DNA of 50,263 nt from Gammaproteobacteria bacterium (GCA_022447525.1 JAKVBA010000003.1:43346-93608), one strand, 5' to 3'; shown: positions 8,735 to 18,730, counted from the first letter of the stretch. The notes: generated by a model not told the origin, from the letters alone. Made by a program: numbers and translations.

Positions 8735-9465
8735 TAAATCAATCCCTCCTCTGAGCCTACAGCTTTTACGAAAGCGTCTTCCAGACTCTCTTTGCCAGTG
8801 CTTTGCAACAAAAACTCGGGCGAGCCTTTGCTTGCAATAGCGCCTTTGGCGATTATTACAATTTCATCACACAAAGCCGCGACCTCTTGCATTATGTGAC
8901 TCGAAAAGACCACACAATGTCCCGCATCCTTGAGTCTTGAGATCACTTCTCGTAAGCCTCTGGTTGCCATTATATCTAAGCCATTAGTTGGCTCGTCTAG
9001 AAGAACATTCTTTGGTGAGTGGATCAACGCTCTTGCCAAAGCTACCTTGGTCTTTTGGCCTTGCGAAAAGCCTTTAGTGCGACGTTCGATAAAGTCCTGC
9101 ATGTCGAGCAACTCAGCAAGCTCATCAATACGAACGTCTAAGCTTTTGCCGCTAAGCCCATGCAATTGACCGTAATATCGGATGTTTTCTCGAGCGCTCA
9201 GGCGTTCATAAATTCCCGCACCGTGAGTTAGGACTCCAATGCTTGACTTAACCTTTAGAGCATCCCTCTGAATATCAAAACCGTCAACAGTGGCGGTGCC
9301 AGAGTCTGGCTTGAATACTGTATACAGCATTCTGAGAGTTGTTGATTTTCCAGCGCCGTTTGGACCCAGCAAGCCAGTTATTTTTCCATCCTCCGCTGTA
9401 AAGCTAACCTTGTCGACCGCCTTAACTTCACCGAAAGACTTACATAGATTTTGAACTTCAATCAT
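8734..9465 (-). CDS. ABC transporter ATP-binding protein, NatA-like
   Basis: A 243-residue ATPase with all ABC motifs: Walker A GPNGAGKST, signature FSQGQ, Walker B VLLDEPTNGLD and switch histidine in FSSHIMQE. It energises the ABC-2 permease encoded immediately downstream. Its ATG overlaps the stop of the upstream hydrolase gene as ATGA, and its own stop overlaps the permease start, so the order hydrolase-ATPase-permease is fully coupled. Confidence 0.9.
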   Translation of the reverse strand: MIEVQNLCKSFGEVKAVDKVSFTAEDGKITGLLGPNGAGKSTTLRMLYTVFKPDSGTATVDGFDIQRDALKVKSSIGVLTHGAGIYERLSARENIRYYGQLHGLSGKSLDVRIDELAELLDMQDFIERRTKGFSQGQKTKVALARALIHSPKNVLLDEPTNGLDIMATRGLREVISRLKDAGHCVVFSSHIMQEVAALCDEIVIIAKGAIASKGSPEFLLQSTGKESLEDAFVKAVGSEEGLI

Positions 9466-11003
9466 GGCGTTGGCCCTGTCAATGTATTAAAAAATGGGGA
9501 GGGGCGCTCCCGTTTAGTGCAGGTATCATCTACCATTTCAAACGAGGCATTTGTTACAAAGAGTCCGACTAGATTTGGAACACAGCCTCTTGCGACAACA
9601 CCGTGGCCATGAGCAGGAACTTCAATGTGTTTGGTGTTACCCAGTTGTTCGGCAGCTATTTCACCATTCTCCGGTGGTGTTATAGGATCTGTTTCTCCCG
9701 ACAAAATCAGTACTGGTATCTCTGTGCTGAAAGGTTCAAGAAAGTCCTGATCCATATAGCCTTTGGGCCATACACTGCAACTATTCATCAGCATGTCCGA
9801 CATCATCTCACCTACGATTGTGTTTTTTGCTTGAGCTTTGTTATCTGCCGTAACAAAGGGTGCGTCTTCGGTACAAACCACTGAGTTATGCATGCCAGTG
9901 GCAAACTGATCAGCAAAATTAGCCTCCATTAGTAAGCTTTGTGCGGCGGCAAAGTTGTAGTTTTCTTTGACTGCTTCACTAAGCAAAAGAGGTATCAGTG
10001 CTAGCTGCTCTGTGCTGTATGCCATTAATCTCATAGCTCCGAACAGAGTGTGTTCACCAAACGTATATTCAGTTGCTTTTCCGGTTGTTGGGTGTGGCAC
10101 GGTTACGGTAACTGGAGCTGCTTTGAACCTTTCTTCTAAGACCTGATATTGCTCATATAGATCTCCATGAGTATTCGCACATGATGGCTCATTTTGGCAT
10201 CGATTATTAAGAGCCTCAAAGCTATCTTCCCAGCGTCTTGCGATCTCTCCACCAGCGAGGTTTAAGCCAGTTTGAACTACACCGTCGATTACAGCGGTTC
10301 TAGCACTGGAAGGGTATTTTTTTAGGAAATGAAGAACCACTCGAGTACCATAAGATACGCCGTAGAGATTTAGTTGCGAGTACCCAGCAGCGATCCTTAG
10401 TGCCTCAAGATCGTCAACGGCGATACTGGTCGTGTAATACCTCAGATCGTTCTCTTTTGACAGTTCGTTCAGGCATTTCTGTGTTGCTTTTTGAATAAGA
10501 TCCAGATTGAAGGTATTACGTAATTCCTCCGGTAGCTCACACGTGAGTTTATTGGATCTGCCCGTGCCTCTTTGGTCAATTACAATGATGTCGCGCTTCT
10601 TGCGGATTTCCTCAAATACTCGACTGTAAGCCACAGCAAAATCGATGGAAGAACCCCCGGGACCACCTTGTATTACAGTGAAAGCATCGGGCTCGGGTTC
10701 AGGCGAGTGGGAAGGAAGCTTTATGACCGATAATGCTATACGTCGACTTTCAGTGTCCTTGGGATTTTCATTTCTTTCAAAAGTCGCGCATTGGGCATCA
10801 ATTTCCATAGCGCCTGATGAGAGTAGTACACTGCAACGCTTAAAACTTAACTTCGATTCTGAGGCGTGTGTTATTCCGTCTAAGCCGAGGGCACCAATCA
10901 TTGATATGATTAAATAAACACGGCGGATGTTAAAGATTCTTTTGCCGCTTCCTGCAGCGCGTGTTCCATTGATTAGTCTGGGGACTTTAAAGCACAAAAA
11001 CAT
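9462..11003 (-). CDS. Exported alpha/beta hydrolase (proline iminopeptidase / TAP-like)
   Basis: A 513-residue protein. A hydrophobic segment (VYLIISMIGALGLDGITHAS) after a basic N-terminus indicates export. Hydrolase features: oxyanion-hole motif QGGPGGSS (about 112-119), IDQRGTGRSN, nucleophile elbow GVSYG with Ser217, a late ILSGETDPITPP carrying the acid, and AHGHGV with the histidine. The architecture matches tripeptidyl/proline-iminopeptidase-like exopeptidases with a TAP-like C-terminal domain. It probably releases N-terminal residues from peptides in the periplasm. The start is tentative: ATG 11003 gives a rather long N-region before the hydrophobic core. It is the first gene of the coupled set with NatA/NatB-like proteins. 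Confidence 0.85.
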   Translation of the reverse strand: MFLCFKVPRLINGTRAAGSGKRIFNIRRVYLIISMIGALGLDGITHASESKLSFKRCSVLLSSGAMEIDAQCATFERNENPKDTESRRIALSVIKLPSHSPEPEPDAFTVIQGGPGGSSIDFAVAYSRVFEEIRKKRDIIVIDQRGTGRSNKLTCELPEELRNTFNLDLIQKATQKCLNELSKENDLRYYTTSIAVDDLEALRIAAGYSQLNLYGVSYGTRVVLHFLKKYPSSARTAVIDGVVQTGLNLAGGEIARRWEDSFEALNNRCQNEPSCANTHGDLYEQYQVLEERFKAAPVTVTVPHPTTGKATEYTFGEHTLFGAMRLMAYSTEQLALIPLLLSEAVKENYNFAAAQSLLMEANFADQFATGMHNSVVCTEDAPFVTADNKAQAKNTIVGEMMSDMLMNSCSVWPKGYMDQDFLEPFSTEIPVLILSGETDPITPPENGEIAAEQLGNTKHIEVPAHGHGVVARGCVPNLVGLFVTNASFEMVDDTCTKRERPSPFFNTLTGPTP

Positions 11004-11139
11004 GGCTCTTTTGATTCTCTCGATGGTTGGTAAAGCAAGAACTTATCACAAGTTACTCGGCAAAACTGTCTTTTAATTTAAGGGCGTTTAAATAACGAGA
11101 GTAAATAGTTAGAGAGCTTTGGATAACCCTCCCGCCGAA

Positions 11140-11463
11140 CTAGTTTGTCAGTGCCCAATCCGTTGTTTGTGATGGGCCACTACCCGCATAGATGTGATCG
11201 AAATCATCCATGTGTTTGATGAATTTAGGGCTGTTAATATGTTTGCTAATCTCAAGCTTTAGTGAGCGATATAGGTCATCGAGTTCTGTTGTATCCGCTG
11301 CCTTTGCTTCTTTAACTAGTTCGCGAAGCACATGCTCATTTTTAAGGTTAAGCACCTTACCATTATGTCGCTCTAGCGCCACAGCAAACCTTGTGATCTT
11401 TACTAAGCACGACGCGCTCAGTTGTGCCGTTGTGAGGTCTGATATATTAATTTTGTACGCCAT
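11140..11463 (-). CDS. Small hypothetical protein, unrecognised
   Basis: I do not recognise this 107-residue protein (MAYKINISDL...). The chosen ATG at 11463 has AAGGG 7 bases upstream. Longer in-frame starts exist at 11484 (MEVKG) and 11607. The product is soluble, mostly helical by composition, charged (KNEHVLRELVKEAKAADTTELDDLYRSLKLEI), with no signal or membrane segment. It lies 136 bases upstream of the hydrolase operon on the same strand. Codon use and composition look genuine, but no function can be offered. Confidence 0.5.
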   Translation of the reverse strand: MAYKINISDLTTAQLSASCLVKITRFAVALERHNGKVLNLKNEHVLRELVKEAKAADTTELDDLYRSLKLEISKHINSPKFIKHMDDFDHIYAGSGPSQTTDWALTN

Positions 11464-11801
11464 ATACATACCCTTTACTTCCATATTATTGCCCGATACT
11501 CCGAAGAACAGTGAGGTTCGCTCTCCACCCTGAGCCCATCGGTACTCCGCTTCGGCTGTCAGTTTGAGTGATCTAGTTATTCCTGCTAGAGGTTGCCATA
11601 TTGTCACCTAATTGACGGAAATCGCAATAGCGTAAAGTTAAAAAAAGTAACGGTAATCGTTTGCATAATTAGATTATCAAATTTAACTATTCGATTTTTT
11701 AGCCCATCTCTGCGGACTCCTTAACCCACTACCAAAAAAATATTTGTGATGGAAGTTTGTGGTAATCTACGACGTTTTTTAACGCAGCAAATTCTTCGGT
11801 T

Positions 11802-14165
11802 ATGCAATCCATCGAACTACGTATCGCAAGCGAACTCTCTGGCTCTGGGGCCACTGTCAATCAAGCACAAGTCAGTGCCGCCATTACCCTCCTCGATGAA
11901 GGAGCCACAGTCCCGTTTATTTCTAGATACAGAAAGGAAGTAACGGGTGGTCTTGACGATACTCAACTAAGGACTTTGGAAGAGCGATTAAAATACTTGC
12001 GTGAATTGGAAGAGCGCAGAGCGACCATCCTTGGGAGTATTGATGAGCAAGGCAAGTTAACCGACGAATTGGGTAAATTAATTTTAGCAGCTCAAACAAA
12101 AACCACACTCGAAGACCTGTATTTGCCCTATAAGCCAAAACGACGGACAAAAGGTCAAATCGCAATTGAAGCTGGTTTGGAGCCATTGGCTGATACCTTA
12201 CTTGGCGATCCCAATTTGAATCCCGAACATGAGGCTCAAAACTACTTAAATGATTCAGATGAAACTCCGGTGGCAGACACTAAAGCCGCTTTAGATGGTG
12301 CACGAGCCATACTTATGGAGCGATTTTCTGAAGACGCTGCTCTGCTGAGTCAGGTGCGTGAGTATCTACTAGAAAAGGCCGTCATCAGCGTTAGCGTCGC
12401 CAAAGATAAAGAACAAGAAGGCGCTAAATATCGCGATTATTTTGATTATAAAGAGCCCTATAAGAACATCCCTTCTCATCGAGCCTTGGCAATCTTTAGA
12501 GGTAGAAATGAAGGCATTTTAATGTCCGGCCTTGATATTGAAGCTCCAGATGGTGGATGGGGCGGTGATCTGTCTCATCCTTGTGAGCAAATGATTGCTA
12601 AGCGATTTGAAATCGCTTCAATGGGGCGGCCGGCAGATCAATGGTTGGCTCAGGTGGTTAGTTGGACATGGAAGATTAAAGTTTTACTGCATGTTAGTAG
12701 CGACCTTATGATGAGTCTGAAGGAAAAAGCCGAAGCGGAAGCGATCCGGGTTTTTTCCACTAACCTGAAAGACCTTTTACTTGCTGCACCAGCCGGTGCC
12801 AAAGCTACTATCGGCCTCGACCCTGGTTTGAGAACCGGAGTGAAAGTTGCGGTGGTTGATAAGACCGGTCAATATAAGGATCAAGGCACTATTTACCCAC
12901 ATGCACCAAAAAACCAATGGGACCAATCAATCGCACAGCTCGCTGTGTTAGCCAAGAAGTATAGTGCTGAACTAATCGCGATAGGTAACGGCACGGCGTC
13001 GAGAGAAACGGATAAACTGGCCGGTGATTTGATTAAAAAATTTCCTGAGCTAAAACTGCAAAAAGTGATGGTGAATGAAGCTGGTGCGTCGGTGTATTCT
13101 GCATCGGAATTTGCCGCTAAAGAGTTTCCAGATCTCGACGTGACTATTCGCGGAGCCGTTTCCATCGCTCGTAGATTACAAGACCCGCTTGCTGAGTTAG
13201 TAAAGATCGAACCAAAATCAATAGGGGTCGGTCAGTATCAACACGATGTCAACCAATATGAGCTTGGTAGACAACTCGATGTTGTCATCGAAGATTGCGT
13301 AAATGACGTTGGTGTTGATTTAAATATGGCGTCGATGCCTTTACTTAAACGAGTTTCTGGGTTGAATGAAACGATAGCGACCAATATCGTTTCGTATCGA
13401 AACAGTAACGGTGAATTTAGCTCGCGAGAAGACTTAAAAAACGTACCACGCCTAGGGGATAAAACATTTGAGCAGGCGGCTGGTTTCTTGCGAATAGTTT
13501 CTGAGAACTCAAACCCTTTGGACGCGTCGGGTGTTCATCCAGAAGCATACTCAGTGGTTGAAGCAATCGCGAAGAAAAATGGCAGAGAAATAAACTCTAT
13601 TGTTGGGGACTCGGCGTTTCTTAAGTCTTTGAATCCGCAAGATTATACAACCGAGCAATTTGGTGTTCCAACAATAAGCGACATCATAAAAGAACTTGAT
13701 AAGCCTGGACGCGACCCGCGACCGGAATTTAAGACCGCAAACCTTAAAGACGGTGTTGAAGAAATCAAAGACCTAGTAGAGGATATGATTCTTGAGGGCA
13801 CGGTGACCAACGTCACTAACTTTGGTGCATTTGTTGATATTGGTGTACACCAGGATGGATTGGTGCACATATCTTGCTTGGCCGATAAATTTGTCGAGGA
13901 TCCTCATACCGTAGTGAAAGCGGGTCAAATTGTAAAAGTAAAAGTGATGGAGGTGGATATTCAACGCAAGCGAATCGCGTTGACAATGCGCCTACAAGAC
14001 ACTAAGCAAGAGCAGCGCGACAGAGGGGCTAGATCGCATGATTCCAAGCCAGCCGGGAGACTTGCTAAGCAACGGCACGCTCCTCGCGGCAAACAGCAAA
14101 CATCTAGTAAACCTATGGCTAACAATGCCATGGCCGCTAAATTGGCTGCTGCGTTGAAGAAATAA
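11802..14165 (+). CDS. tex: Tex-family RNA-binding transcription accessory protein
   Basis: A 787-residue cytoplasmic protein of the expected Tex length. Domains in order: N-terminal helix-turn-helix region (1-190, with [21 protein letters not shown]), YqgF/RNase H-like domain ([16 protein letters not shown], about 335-430), tandem helix-hairpin-helix (about 490-570, [17 protein letters not shown]-like region), and an S1 RNA-binding domain ([20 protein letters not shown], about 650-725). A basic, low-complexity tail follows. Tex binds nucleic acid and influences transcription and virulence or stress genes in several bacteria. Its last 29 bases overlap the convergent membrane-protein gene. Confidence 0.95.
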   Translation: MQSIELRIASELSGSGATVNQAQVSAAITLLDEGATVPFISRYRKEVTGGLDDTQLRTLEERLKYLRELEERRATILGSIDEQGKLTDELGKLILAAQTKTTLEDLYLPYKPKRRTKGQIAIEAGLEPLADTLLGDPNLNPEHEAQNYLNDSDETPVADTKAALDGARAILMERFSEDAALLSQVREYLLEKAVISVSVAKDKEQEGAKYRDYFDYKEPYKNIPSHRALAIFRGRNEGILMSGLDIEAPDGGWGGDLSHPCEQMIAKRFEIASMGRPADQWLAQVVSWTWKIKVLLHVSSDLMMSLKEKAEAEAIRVFSTNLKDLLLAAPAGAKATIGLDPGLRTGVKVAVVDKTGQYKDQGTIYPHAPKNQWDQSIAQLAVLAKKYSAELIAIGNGTASRETDKLAGDLIKKFPELKLQKVMVNEAGASVYSASEFAAKEFPDLDVTIRGAVSIARRLQDPLAELVKIEPKSIGVGQYQHDVNQYELGRQLDVVIEDCVNDVGVDLNMASMPLLKRVSGLNETIATNIVSYRNSNGEFSSREDLKNVPRLGDKTFEQAAGFLRIVSENSNPLDASGVHPEAYSVVEAIAKKNGREINSIVGDSAFLKSLNPQDYTTEQFGVPTISDIIKELDKPGRDPRPEFKTANLKDGVEEIKDLVEDMILEGTVTNVTNFGAFVDIGVHQDGLVHISCLADKFVEDPHTVVKAGQIVKVKVMEVDIQRKRIALTMRLQDTKQEQRDRGARSHDSKPAGRLAKQRHAPRGKQQTSSKPMANNAMAAKLAAALKK

Positions 14166-14634
14166 CGGGTGGTTTTTGATCTGCGCTTGTGCGTCTGGTG
14201 CAAGCGCAGAGTGCTCCAGCGATGGCGCCAATTGGAGCTACTATCAACCAGGCTCCCCAATCTGTGTCAAATCCATCTAAGGCTATCCCGATGATATAGA
14301 GGGCTACATACGGGCTGGCGCCCACCAGAGCAGCACAAATGGCTTCATCCTTTTTATGCTTACACCGAACAGCTACCGCTCCAGTTATTACCGCAGGCAG
14401 CAGTCCTATTAGATAGCACATAAACACTCCGTATAAGTTGACTGCACCCCAAAATAGAAAAAAATGGAATACGTCCTTGAGCGTTAGGCTGGCAGAGCTA
14501 GTGCTGGTGATTATTTCAAATAGTACGATAACTAAAAATGCGATATTTACCTGTGCTAGACCAAAAAGTGGTCCAGCCCAAGCATAGTATCCAAGTCGTT
14601 TACGTTGGGTTGAGCTTAATCGTTCTTTGTTCAT
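14137..14634 (-). CDS. Small four-helix membrane protein, unknown function
   Basis: A 165-residue protein, not recognised. Four hydrophobic helices are visible (near residues 22-43, 53-82, 94-116 and 126-144), with a basic N-terminus and a polar tail ending STQQPI. The 3' end runs 29 bases into the tex coding region on the other strand. It lies downstream of another small membrane-protein gene and a membrane-anchored AraC gene on the same strand, so it may share their regulation. Confidence 0.6.
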   Translation of the reverse strand: MNKERLSSTQRKRLGYYAWAGPLFGLAQVNIAFLVIVLFEIITSTSSASLTLKDVFHFFLFWGAVNLYGVFMCYLIGLLPAVITGAVAVRCKHKKDEAICAALVGASPYVALYIIGIALDGFDTDWGAWLIVAPIGAIAGALCACTRRTSADQKPPVISSTQQPI

Positions 14635-14729
14635 AATATTCTCTGCTGTTGCTAAATTTGCTGAGACAAATCTAGTTCAGATGTTTGTGCCGGTTCGTGA
14701 GGTTTCGGTGATTTATTAGCAGGCAGAAA

Positions 14730-15110
14730 TTACTCGGTGCCTAGTACCGCTTGCTCGTTTAGCTTTCGTTCGATTTGGGCCTGACGAAAACGGTGAATTA
14801 GGAACATATTTAGAAAGTGCATTCCACCGAGAATAAACATCACCATGCCTATATTGTTGGCGATATACAGTAGAAGTTGATCAAGGCTATTCAAATCATT
14901 TGATGCCTGTAGACGAAGCAATACAAATCCCAAATTAAGTAAATAGAAACCAACTACCAACATATGGTTTACTGATTTGGCCAGTTGTTCGTCGCCACCG
15001 AAACCGTCTATGAGATAAACCTCACCATTCTTACTAAGAGTCCTTGAGACAAGAATGGTAATGAAAACACTGATAAATATGTATGTGGCGTAGGCAATTG
15101 AGGTAAACAT
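14730..15110 (-). CDS. Small three-helix membrane protein, unknown function
   Basis: A 126-residue protein with three hydrophobic helices (about residues 2-22, 47-67 and 82-107), linked by a loop containing GEVYLIDGFGGDEQLA. The C-terminus is charged and probably cytoplasmic. I do not recognise a family by name. It sits 135 bases downstream of the membrane-anchored AraC regulator on the same strand and 95 bases before the next small membrane-protein gene. Regulation by that AraC protein is a reasonable inference from context only. Confidence 0.6.
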   Translation of the reverse strand: MFTSIAYATYIFISVFITILVSRTLSKNGEVYLIDGFGGDEQLAKSVNHMLVVGFYLLNLGFVLLRLQASNDLNSLDQLLLYIANNIGMVMFILGGMHFLNMFLIHRFRQAQIERKLNEQAVLGTE

Positions 15111-15245
15111 AAAAGCTTCTCCGTTAGTTGATTTAGAAAAACTTTATGACCTATCAATCGCACATTCTTCCTAACGTGTAATTGAACAATAGAAAAATAT
15201 TATTTTTATTTAAAACAATCGCTTACTCTTGTTTCGGTTTATAAA

Positions 15246-16268
15246 TCAGGATTTTTCTTTCCTATATCGACCGGGCGAGACACCAGTGATCTCTTTGAAT
15301 GCAGTGTAAAAGTTCGATTGTGATTTAAACCCCGTTTCCATGCTAATCGCCAAAATAGAAGAGTTGGGTTCAGAGACTAGTAGTCGTTGGGCTTGTTTCA
15401 CTCGTTGCTCTCGGAGGTATCTCGGGAAACCATATCCAATGTGGGTGTTAACTAATTCTGAAAGTTGGTGAGAAGAGAGGTCCATTAATTCCGCTAACAC
15501 AGTCAAACTCAGATCCTCATGCTGGTAGTGTTTGTCTAGTACGACTAGTTTCTCTAGCTCGAGTAACTTTGTGTCTACATCTACATCGTTCAGTCTCGAT
15601 TTAGTATACGCAAGCTCACTCACCAGTAAGATATCACTGAGTAACTCTGGGAAAAATATGAGTGCAGCAACGATTAGCAAAAGAGCAATTGAAATCGCGT
15701 TTGCGTAGGCTGTATAGAAAACCGCAGGGTTGATCGTGGGAAGTAATAAACCAAGCACTAGGGCACCCAGCGCCATAACGGCAAATAGGCCGAAAAAAAA
15801 CAGTTCATAGTGAAATCGGCGCGTATGATCTCGCATTTGGTACACGGTTTTCGCAAACCAAAATGTGTAACCCGTGCCAAAACAAAAAGCAAATGCAGGC
15901 AGATAGGCAACTGGGAAGAAAACTGCGACAACCACTGGGAGTAGATGAATGGAATCCTGCCAGCGGAAGGTATGATGTTTTTCAATAAACAATATGCTTC
16001 GACTAAAAAAGTAAAAGCTCGGAGGAATCAAGGTCAGTAAAATTCCATAGGCCCGATACTCAATCAGTGGAATATACTGTGAAAAGAAGAGTCCATGTGC
16101 GTATTGAAGAGCCACAAGACCTAATAGCAGAAAAAAACACGCCCATTTGGAGATCGGTGTTTTTCGCATATCGGGGAGAAACCATAGATACGCAACTAGC
16201 AAAATAAGGCACGAAAAGATACTAAATCCAACGAGTAAAAGGCTCCAGTGAAAAAGGTCTAGTATCAT
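15246..16268 (-). CDS. AraC-family regulator with N-terminal membrane domain
   Basis: A 340-residue protein. Residues 1-215 contain about seven hydrophobic helices, so the regulator is membrane-embedded. Residues about 250-338 are a complete AraC/XylS DNA-binding domain with two helix-turn-helix units (LTVLAELMDLSSHQLSELVN; ILAISMETGFKSQSNFYTAFKEITGVSP). This architecture occurs in many marine and myxobacterial regulators that sense a membrane or periplasmic signal; the ligand is unknown. The gene is divergent from the exported repeat protein at 16473, and the shared 204-base gap holds several GTCTA boxes. Confidence 0.85.
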   Translation of the reverse strand: MILDLFHWSLLLVGFSIFSCLILLVAYLWFLPDMRKTPISKWACFFLLLGLVALQYAHGLFFSQYIPLIEYRAYGILLTLIPPSFYFFSRSILFIEKHHTFRWQDSIHLLPVVVAVFFPVAYLPAFAFCFGTGYTFWFAKTVYQMRDHTRRFHYELFFFGLFAVMALGALVLGLLLPTINPAVFYTAYANAISIALLLIVAALIFFPELLSDILLVSELAYTKSRLNDVDVDTKLLELEKLVVLDKHYQHEDLSLTVLAELMDLSSHQLSELVNTHIGYGFPRYLREQRVKQAQRLLVSEPNSSILAISMETGFKSQSNFYTAFKEITGVSPGRYRKEKS

Positions 16269-16331
16269 TTGTTTGGGCTAGCTTTTGTAATGAATAGATT
16301 CTGAGGTGAGTAGGAATTCGATCTACTATTG

Positions 16332-16438
16332 GACTATAGTCTCAAAGCCGACCTATTTTTAGTTCGCACAATTAGGGTCGATGGTAACAATTTTGTAAAC
16401 AGTCTAGTCTAGCCTAAGCGGGTGATTAGACAAGTCTA
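16332..16438. promoter_or_regulatory. Cluster of AGTCTA/GTCTA motifs in a divergent promoter region
   Basis: Between the AraC gene and the repeat-protein gene lie GACTATAGTC (perfect palindrome, 16332-16341), AGTCTA at 16401, 16406 and 16433, and an inverted pair TAGAC-AA-GTCTA at 16427-16438. AraC proteins commonly bind repeated half-sites near their own gene. Assigning these to the adjacent regulator is inference. Confidence 0.4.
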
Positions 16439-16472
16439 CCCTAGCCCATTTTAGATCGCACCTTTAAGCATT

Positions 16473-17744
16473 ATGAAAGTATTTGTACCTCTGATTATCG
16501 CCCCATTATTACTAATATCCACATTTAATGTACTCAGTAACGAGGACAAAATTGTTGTGCGCAACGCAAATGATAGTGGTCAAGGTTCTTTGAGGGCCGC
16601 GCTGCTGAGTGGTAAGACTACTGTAGAAATAGACGCCTCGGTGGGATCCATTAAGCTGTTAAGTCCTTTGATAGTAGAGGATGTGAAAAAGCTAAATATT
16701 TTAGGCGCTGGCCAATGGATCGATGGATCAAAGATAGTGGGCAATGACCATATTCTGTCGATGAAGTCGATTGCTGATCTGACTGTTCAAGGTATAAATT
16801 TCGTCGGTAATGCCGAGGAAATTTCTCAGGATCCAGACAAACAGGTGGGCGGAAGTGCTATCTATGTGGGGGTACCTGCGTCGTTTGCGCAAGATTTAAA
16901 CGTGTCTTTAAAAAACGTCTCAATTGCTCGAGTGGGAGGGCATGGAGTGCATGTCTCAGATTGCTCCACTGGAAGTATATGCGGTGGTGGTAATAACGCT
17001 GAGGGCAAAGGGTCAAGCGCGTCAATTTATGTTGATCTGGATAGCGTGTCTATTCGTAATGTTGGTTATGGACGGCAAGATGGAGACGGATTTCGAGTGG
17101 ATGAGCGAGGTATTGGAAGTATCTACATGAATATTTCTAACTCTCTGTTTTACGAGGCCGGTGCAGATGGTATGGAGCTAGATGAGGCTGGTTCTGGTGA
17201 CGTTGTGGTTAATATTGATAAAAGTGCCTTCCTCAATAATGGCGCCTATTGTGATTTAGTAAAGTTTAAAAATGGCAGCAAGTGCGACGATGAGGGCAGC
17301 CCGGATTTAGACGATGGTTTTGATATCGATGAAGCTGACGAAGGTTCAATAATGATCAATTTAACCAATACAGATGCGAACCATAATTATGATGAGGGTT
17401 TTGATTTCGATGAGCAAGGTAAAGGAGACATCGTATTCAATGGCAAATTGTTGGAGGCGGCCAGTAACCTTAACGAAGGTATCAAAGTCTCTGAAGAAAA
17501 CGGTGGCAGTGTAAGGGTGCTTTTGTCTCAGTTATTGGCTGTGGATAACAATGGTAGTAAAGAAGGAGTTCAGATAGAGGAGGAGGGCAAGGGTGACCTA
17601 GAGGTGCGTCTGGGCAAATCAACCATGATTGGCGGTGCTGCAGAAAAGCTCAAAGTTGAACAAGCCGATAAAGGAAAAGGAATTCTAAAAATAGAGTCTT
17701 CGAATGAAATTGAATTGGATCTTAAGGGTGTCAAAGTAAAGTAA
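16473..17744 (+). CDS. Exported beta-helix protein with acidic 27-residue repeats
   Basis: A 423-residue secreted protein. The signal peptide spans about residues 1-22. NANDSGQGSLRAAL (31-44) matches the start motif of many right-handed beta-helix proteins (CSLREA-type). From residue 157 on, a repeat recurs: G-hydrophobic-x-hydrophobic-D/E-E-x-G-x-G-S/D-hydrophobic. Copies begin near residues 157, 205, 232, 281, 308, 335, 364 and 391. Most spacings are 27, and two gaps of 48-49 contain insertions with cysteine pairs (C164/C170, C260/C271). Examples are DGFRVDERGIGSI, DGMELDEAGSGDV and EGFDFDEQGKGDI. Stacked D/E positions could bind Ca2+, which is inference. No catalytic motif is visible. It may be a surface or matrix protein. 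Confidence 0.75.
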   Translation: MKVFVPLIIAPLLLISTFNVLSNEDKIVVRNANDSGQGSLRAALLSGKTTVEIDASVGSIKLLSPLIVEDVKKLNILGAGQWIDGSKIVGNDHILSMKSIADLTVQGINFVGNAEEISQDPDKQVGGSAIYVGVPASFAQDLNVSLKNVSIARVGGHGVHVSDCSTGSICGGGNNAEGKGSSASIYVDLDSVSIRNVGYGRQDGDGFRVDERGIGSIYMNISNSLFYEAGADGMELDEAGSGDVVVNIDKSAFLNNGAYCDLVKFKNGSKCDDEGSPDLDDGFDIDEADEGSIMINLTNTDANHNYDEGFDFDEQGKGDIVFNGKLLEAASNLNEGIKVSEENGGSVRVLLSQLLAVDNNGSKEGVQIEEEGKGDLEVRLGKSTMIGGAAEKLKVEQADKGKGILKIESSNEIELDLKGVKVK

Positions 17745-17893
17745 AAGTATTGCAGCATACTGAGGCGTTCAGTTGTTTCGTGTTTTGCTCAAAAGAAGTG
17801 TGAGCATTTGATAAAAAATCTCTGATTCTGGTTTCTTCCAATCGTGGTTTAATGTCTAATCGGTGTTGGTTTAGAAGATAAAACGATAAGCTA

Positions 17894-18655
17894 ATGAACG
17901 ACAATAAGGCTCCTCAAGGTACACTGCATGAGCAACTGACTGATTCAAGTAAATCGGCCTTCGCTCGTTATCAAGATCTGGCTTTGGGCACAAATAGCGT
18001 TTGGTACCTAATCAAGTTTGAGTTGATTATGTTGTTTTCGTCATGGGTTCCAGGTGCGCTAGGCTTGGTGCTTAGAAAGTCTTTATACCCCTTTGTCATA
18101 GGGTCCGTCGGTAGAAACGTAATTTTTGGACAGGGCGTCACGATTCGCCATGGCAGCAAAATTGCCATCGCGGATAATGTGATCATCGATGACGGAGCTG
18201 TGCTCGATGCCAAGGGCGAAGGCAATTTAGGCATCAATATTGGCAAAGATACTATTATCAGCAGAAATGTAGTTTTGTCATGTAAAAGTGGTGATATCAC
18301 CATTGGCGAACATTGTACTGTCGGCATCGGTACTCTGGTGCATGCCATGCAAGACAGTGACGTGGTGATTGGTAATGACGTATTAATTGGCGCGTTTTGC
18401 TATTTCATTGGCTCTGGTCCCTATGGAACAAAAGAGCTTGATACACCTTTCAAGCAACAGGGTATGTTTTCTCAGGGAGGCGTAAAAGTTGGCAATAATG
18501 TTTGGTTTGGCAGTAATGTTCAAACAATGGATGGTGTATCAGTCGGAACTGGTTGCATCATTGGCACTAGTACGGTGTTAAACAAGTCGGTTGCTGATTA
18601 TGACGTAGTAGCCGGGGTGCCGATGAGAATTATTAAGTCTAGGAAAGAAACCTAG
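17894..18655 (+). CDS. Hexapeptide-repeat (left-handed beta-helix) acyltransferase
   Basis: A 253-residue protein. An amphipathic/hydrophobic N-terminal part (LIKFELIMLFSSWVPGALGL) precedes repeated [LIV]-G-x4 hexapeptides from about residue 75 (VGRNVIFGQGVTIRHGSKIAIADNVIIDDGAVLDAKG...) through to the C-terminus (IIGTSTVLNKSVADYDVVAGVP). This is the fold of WcaF/maltose-O-acetyltransferase-like enzymes that transfer acetyl or other acyl groups to sugars. The acceptor is unknown; neighbours suggest an envelope glycan or lipid. It lies 75 bases before the flippase-propeller fusion gene on the same strand and may be cotranscribed. Confidence 0.82.
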   Translation: MNDNKAPQGTLHEQLTDSSKSAFARYQDLALGTNSVWYLIKFELIMLFSSWVPGALGLVLRKSLYPFVIGSVGRNVIFGQGVTIRHGSKIAIADNVIIDDGAVLDAKGEGNLGINIGKDTIISRNVVLSCKSGDITIGEHCTVGIGTLVHAMQDSDVVIGNDVLIGAFCYFIGSGPYGTKELDTPFKQQGMFSQGGVKVGNNVWFGSNVQTMDGVSVGTGCIIGTSTVLNKSVADYDVVAGVPMRIIKSRKET

Positions 18656-18730
18656 TTTTATTTAGTCTTTTCAGACACTGTTCATTCTTAATCGCTTTGT
18701 TTACGGTGTGAGTACTTAGGTCTCTTTAAG

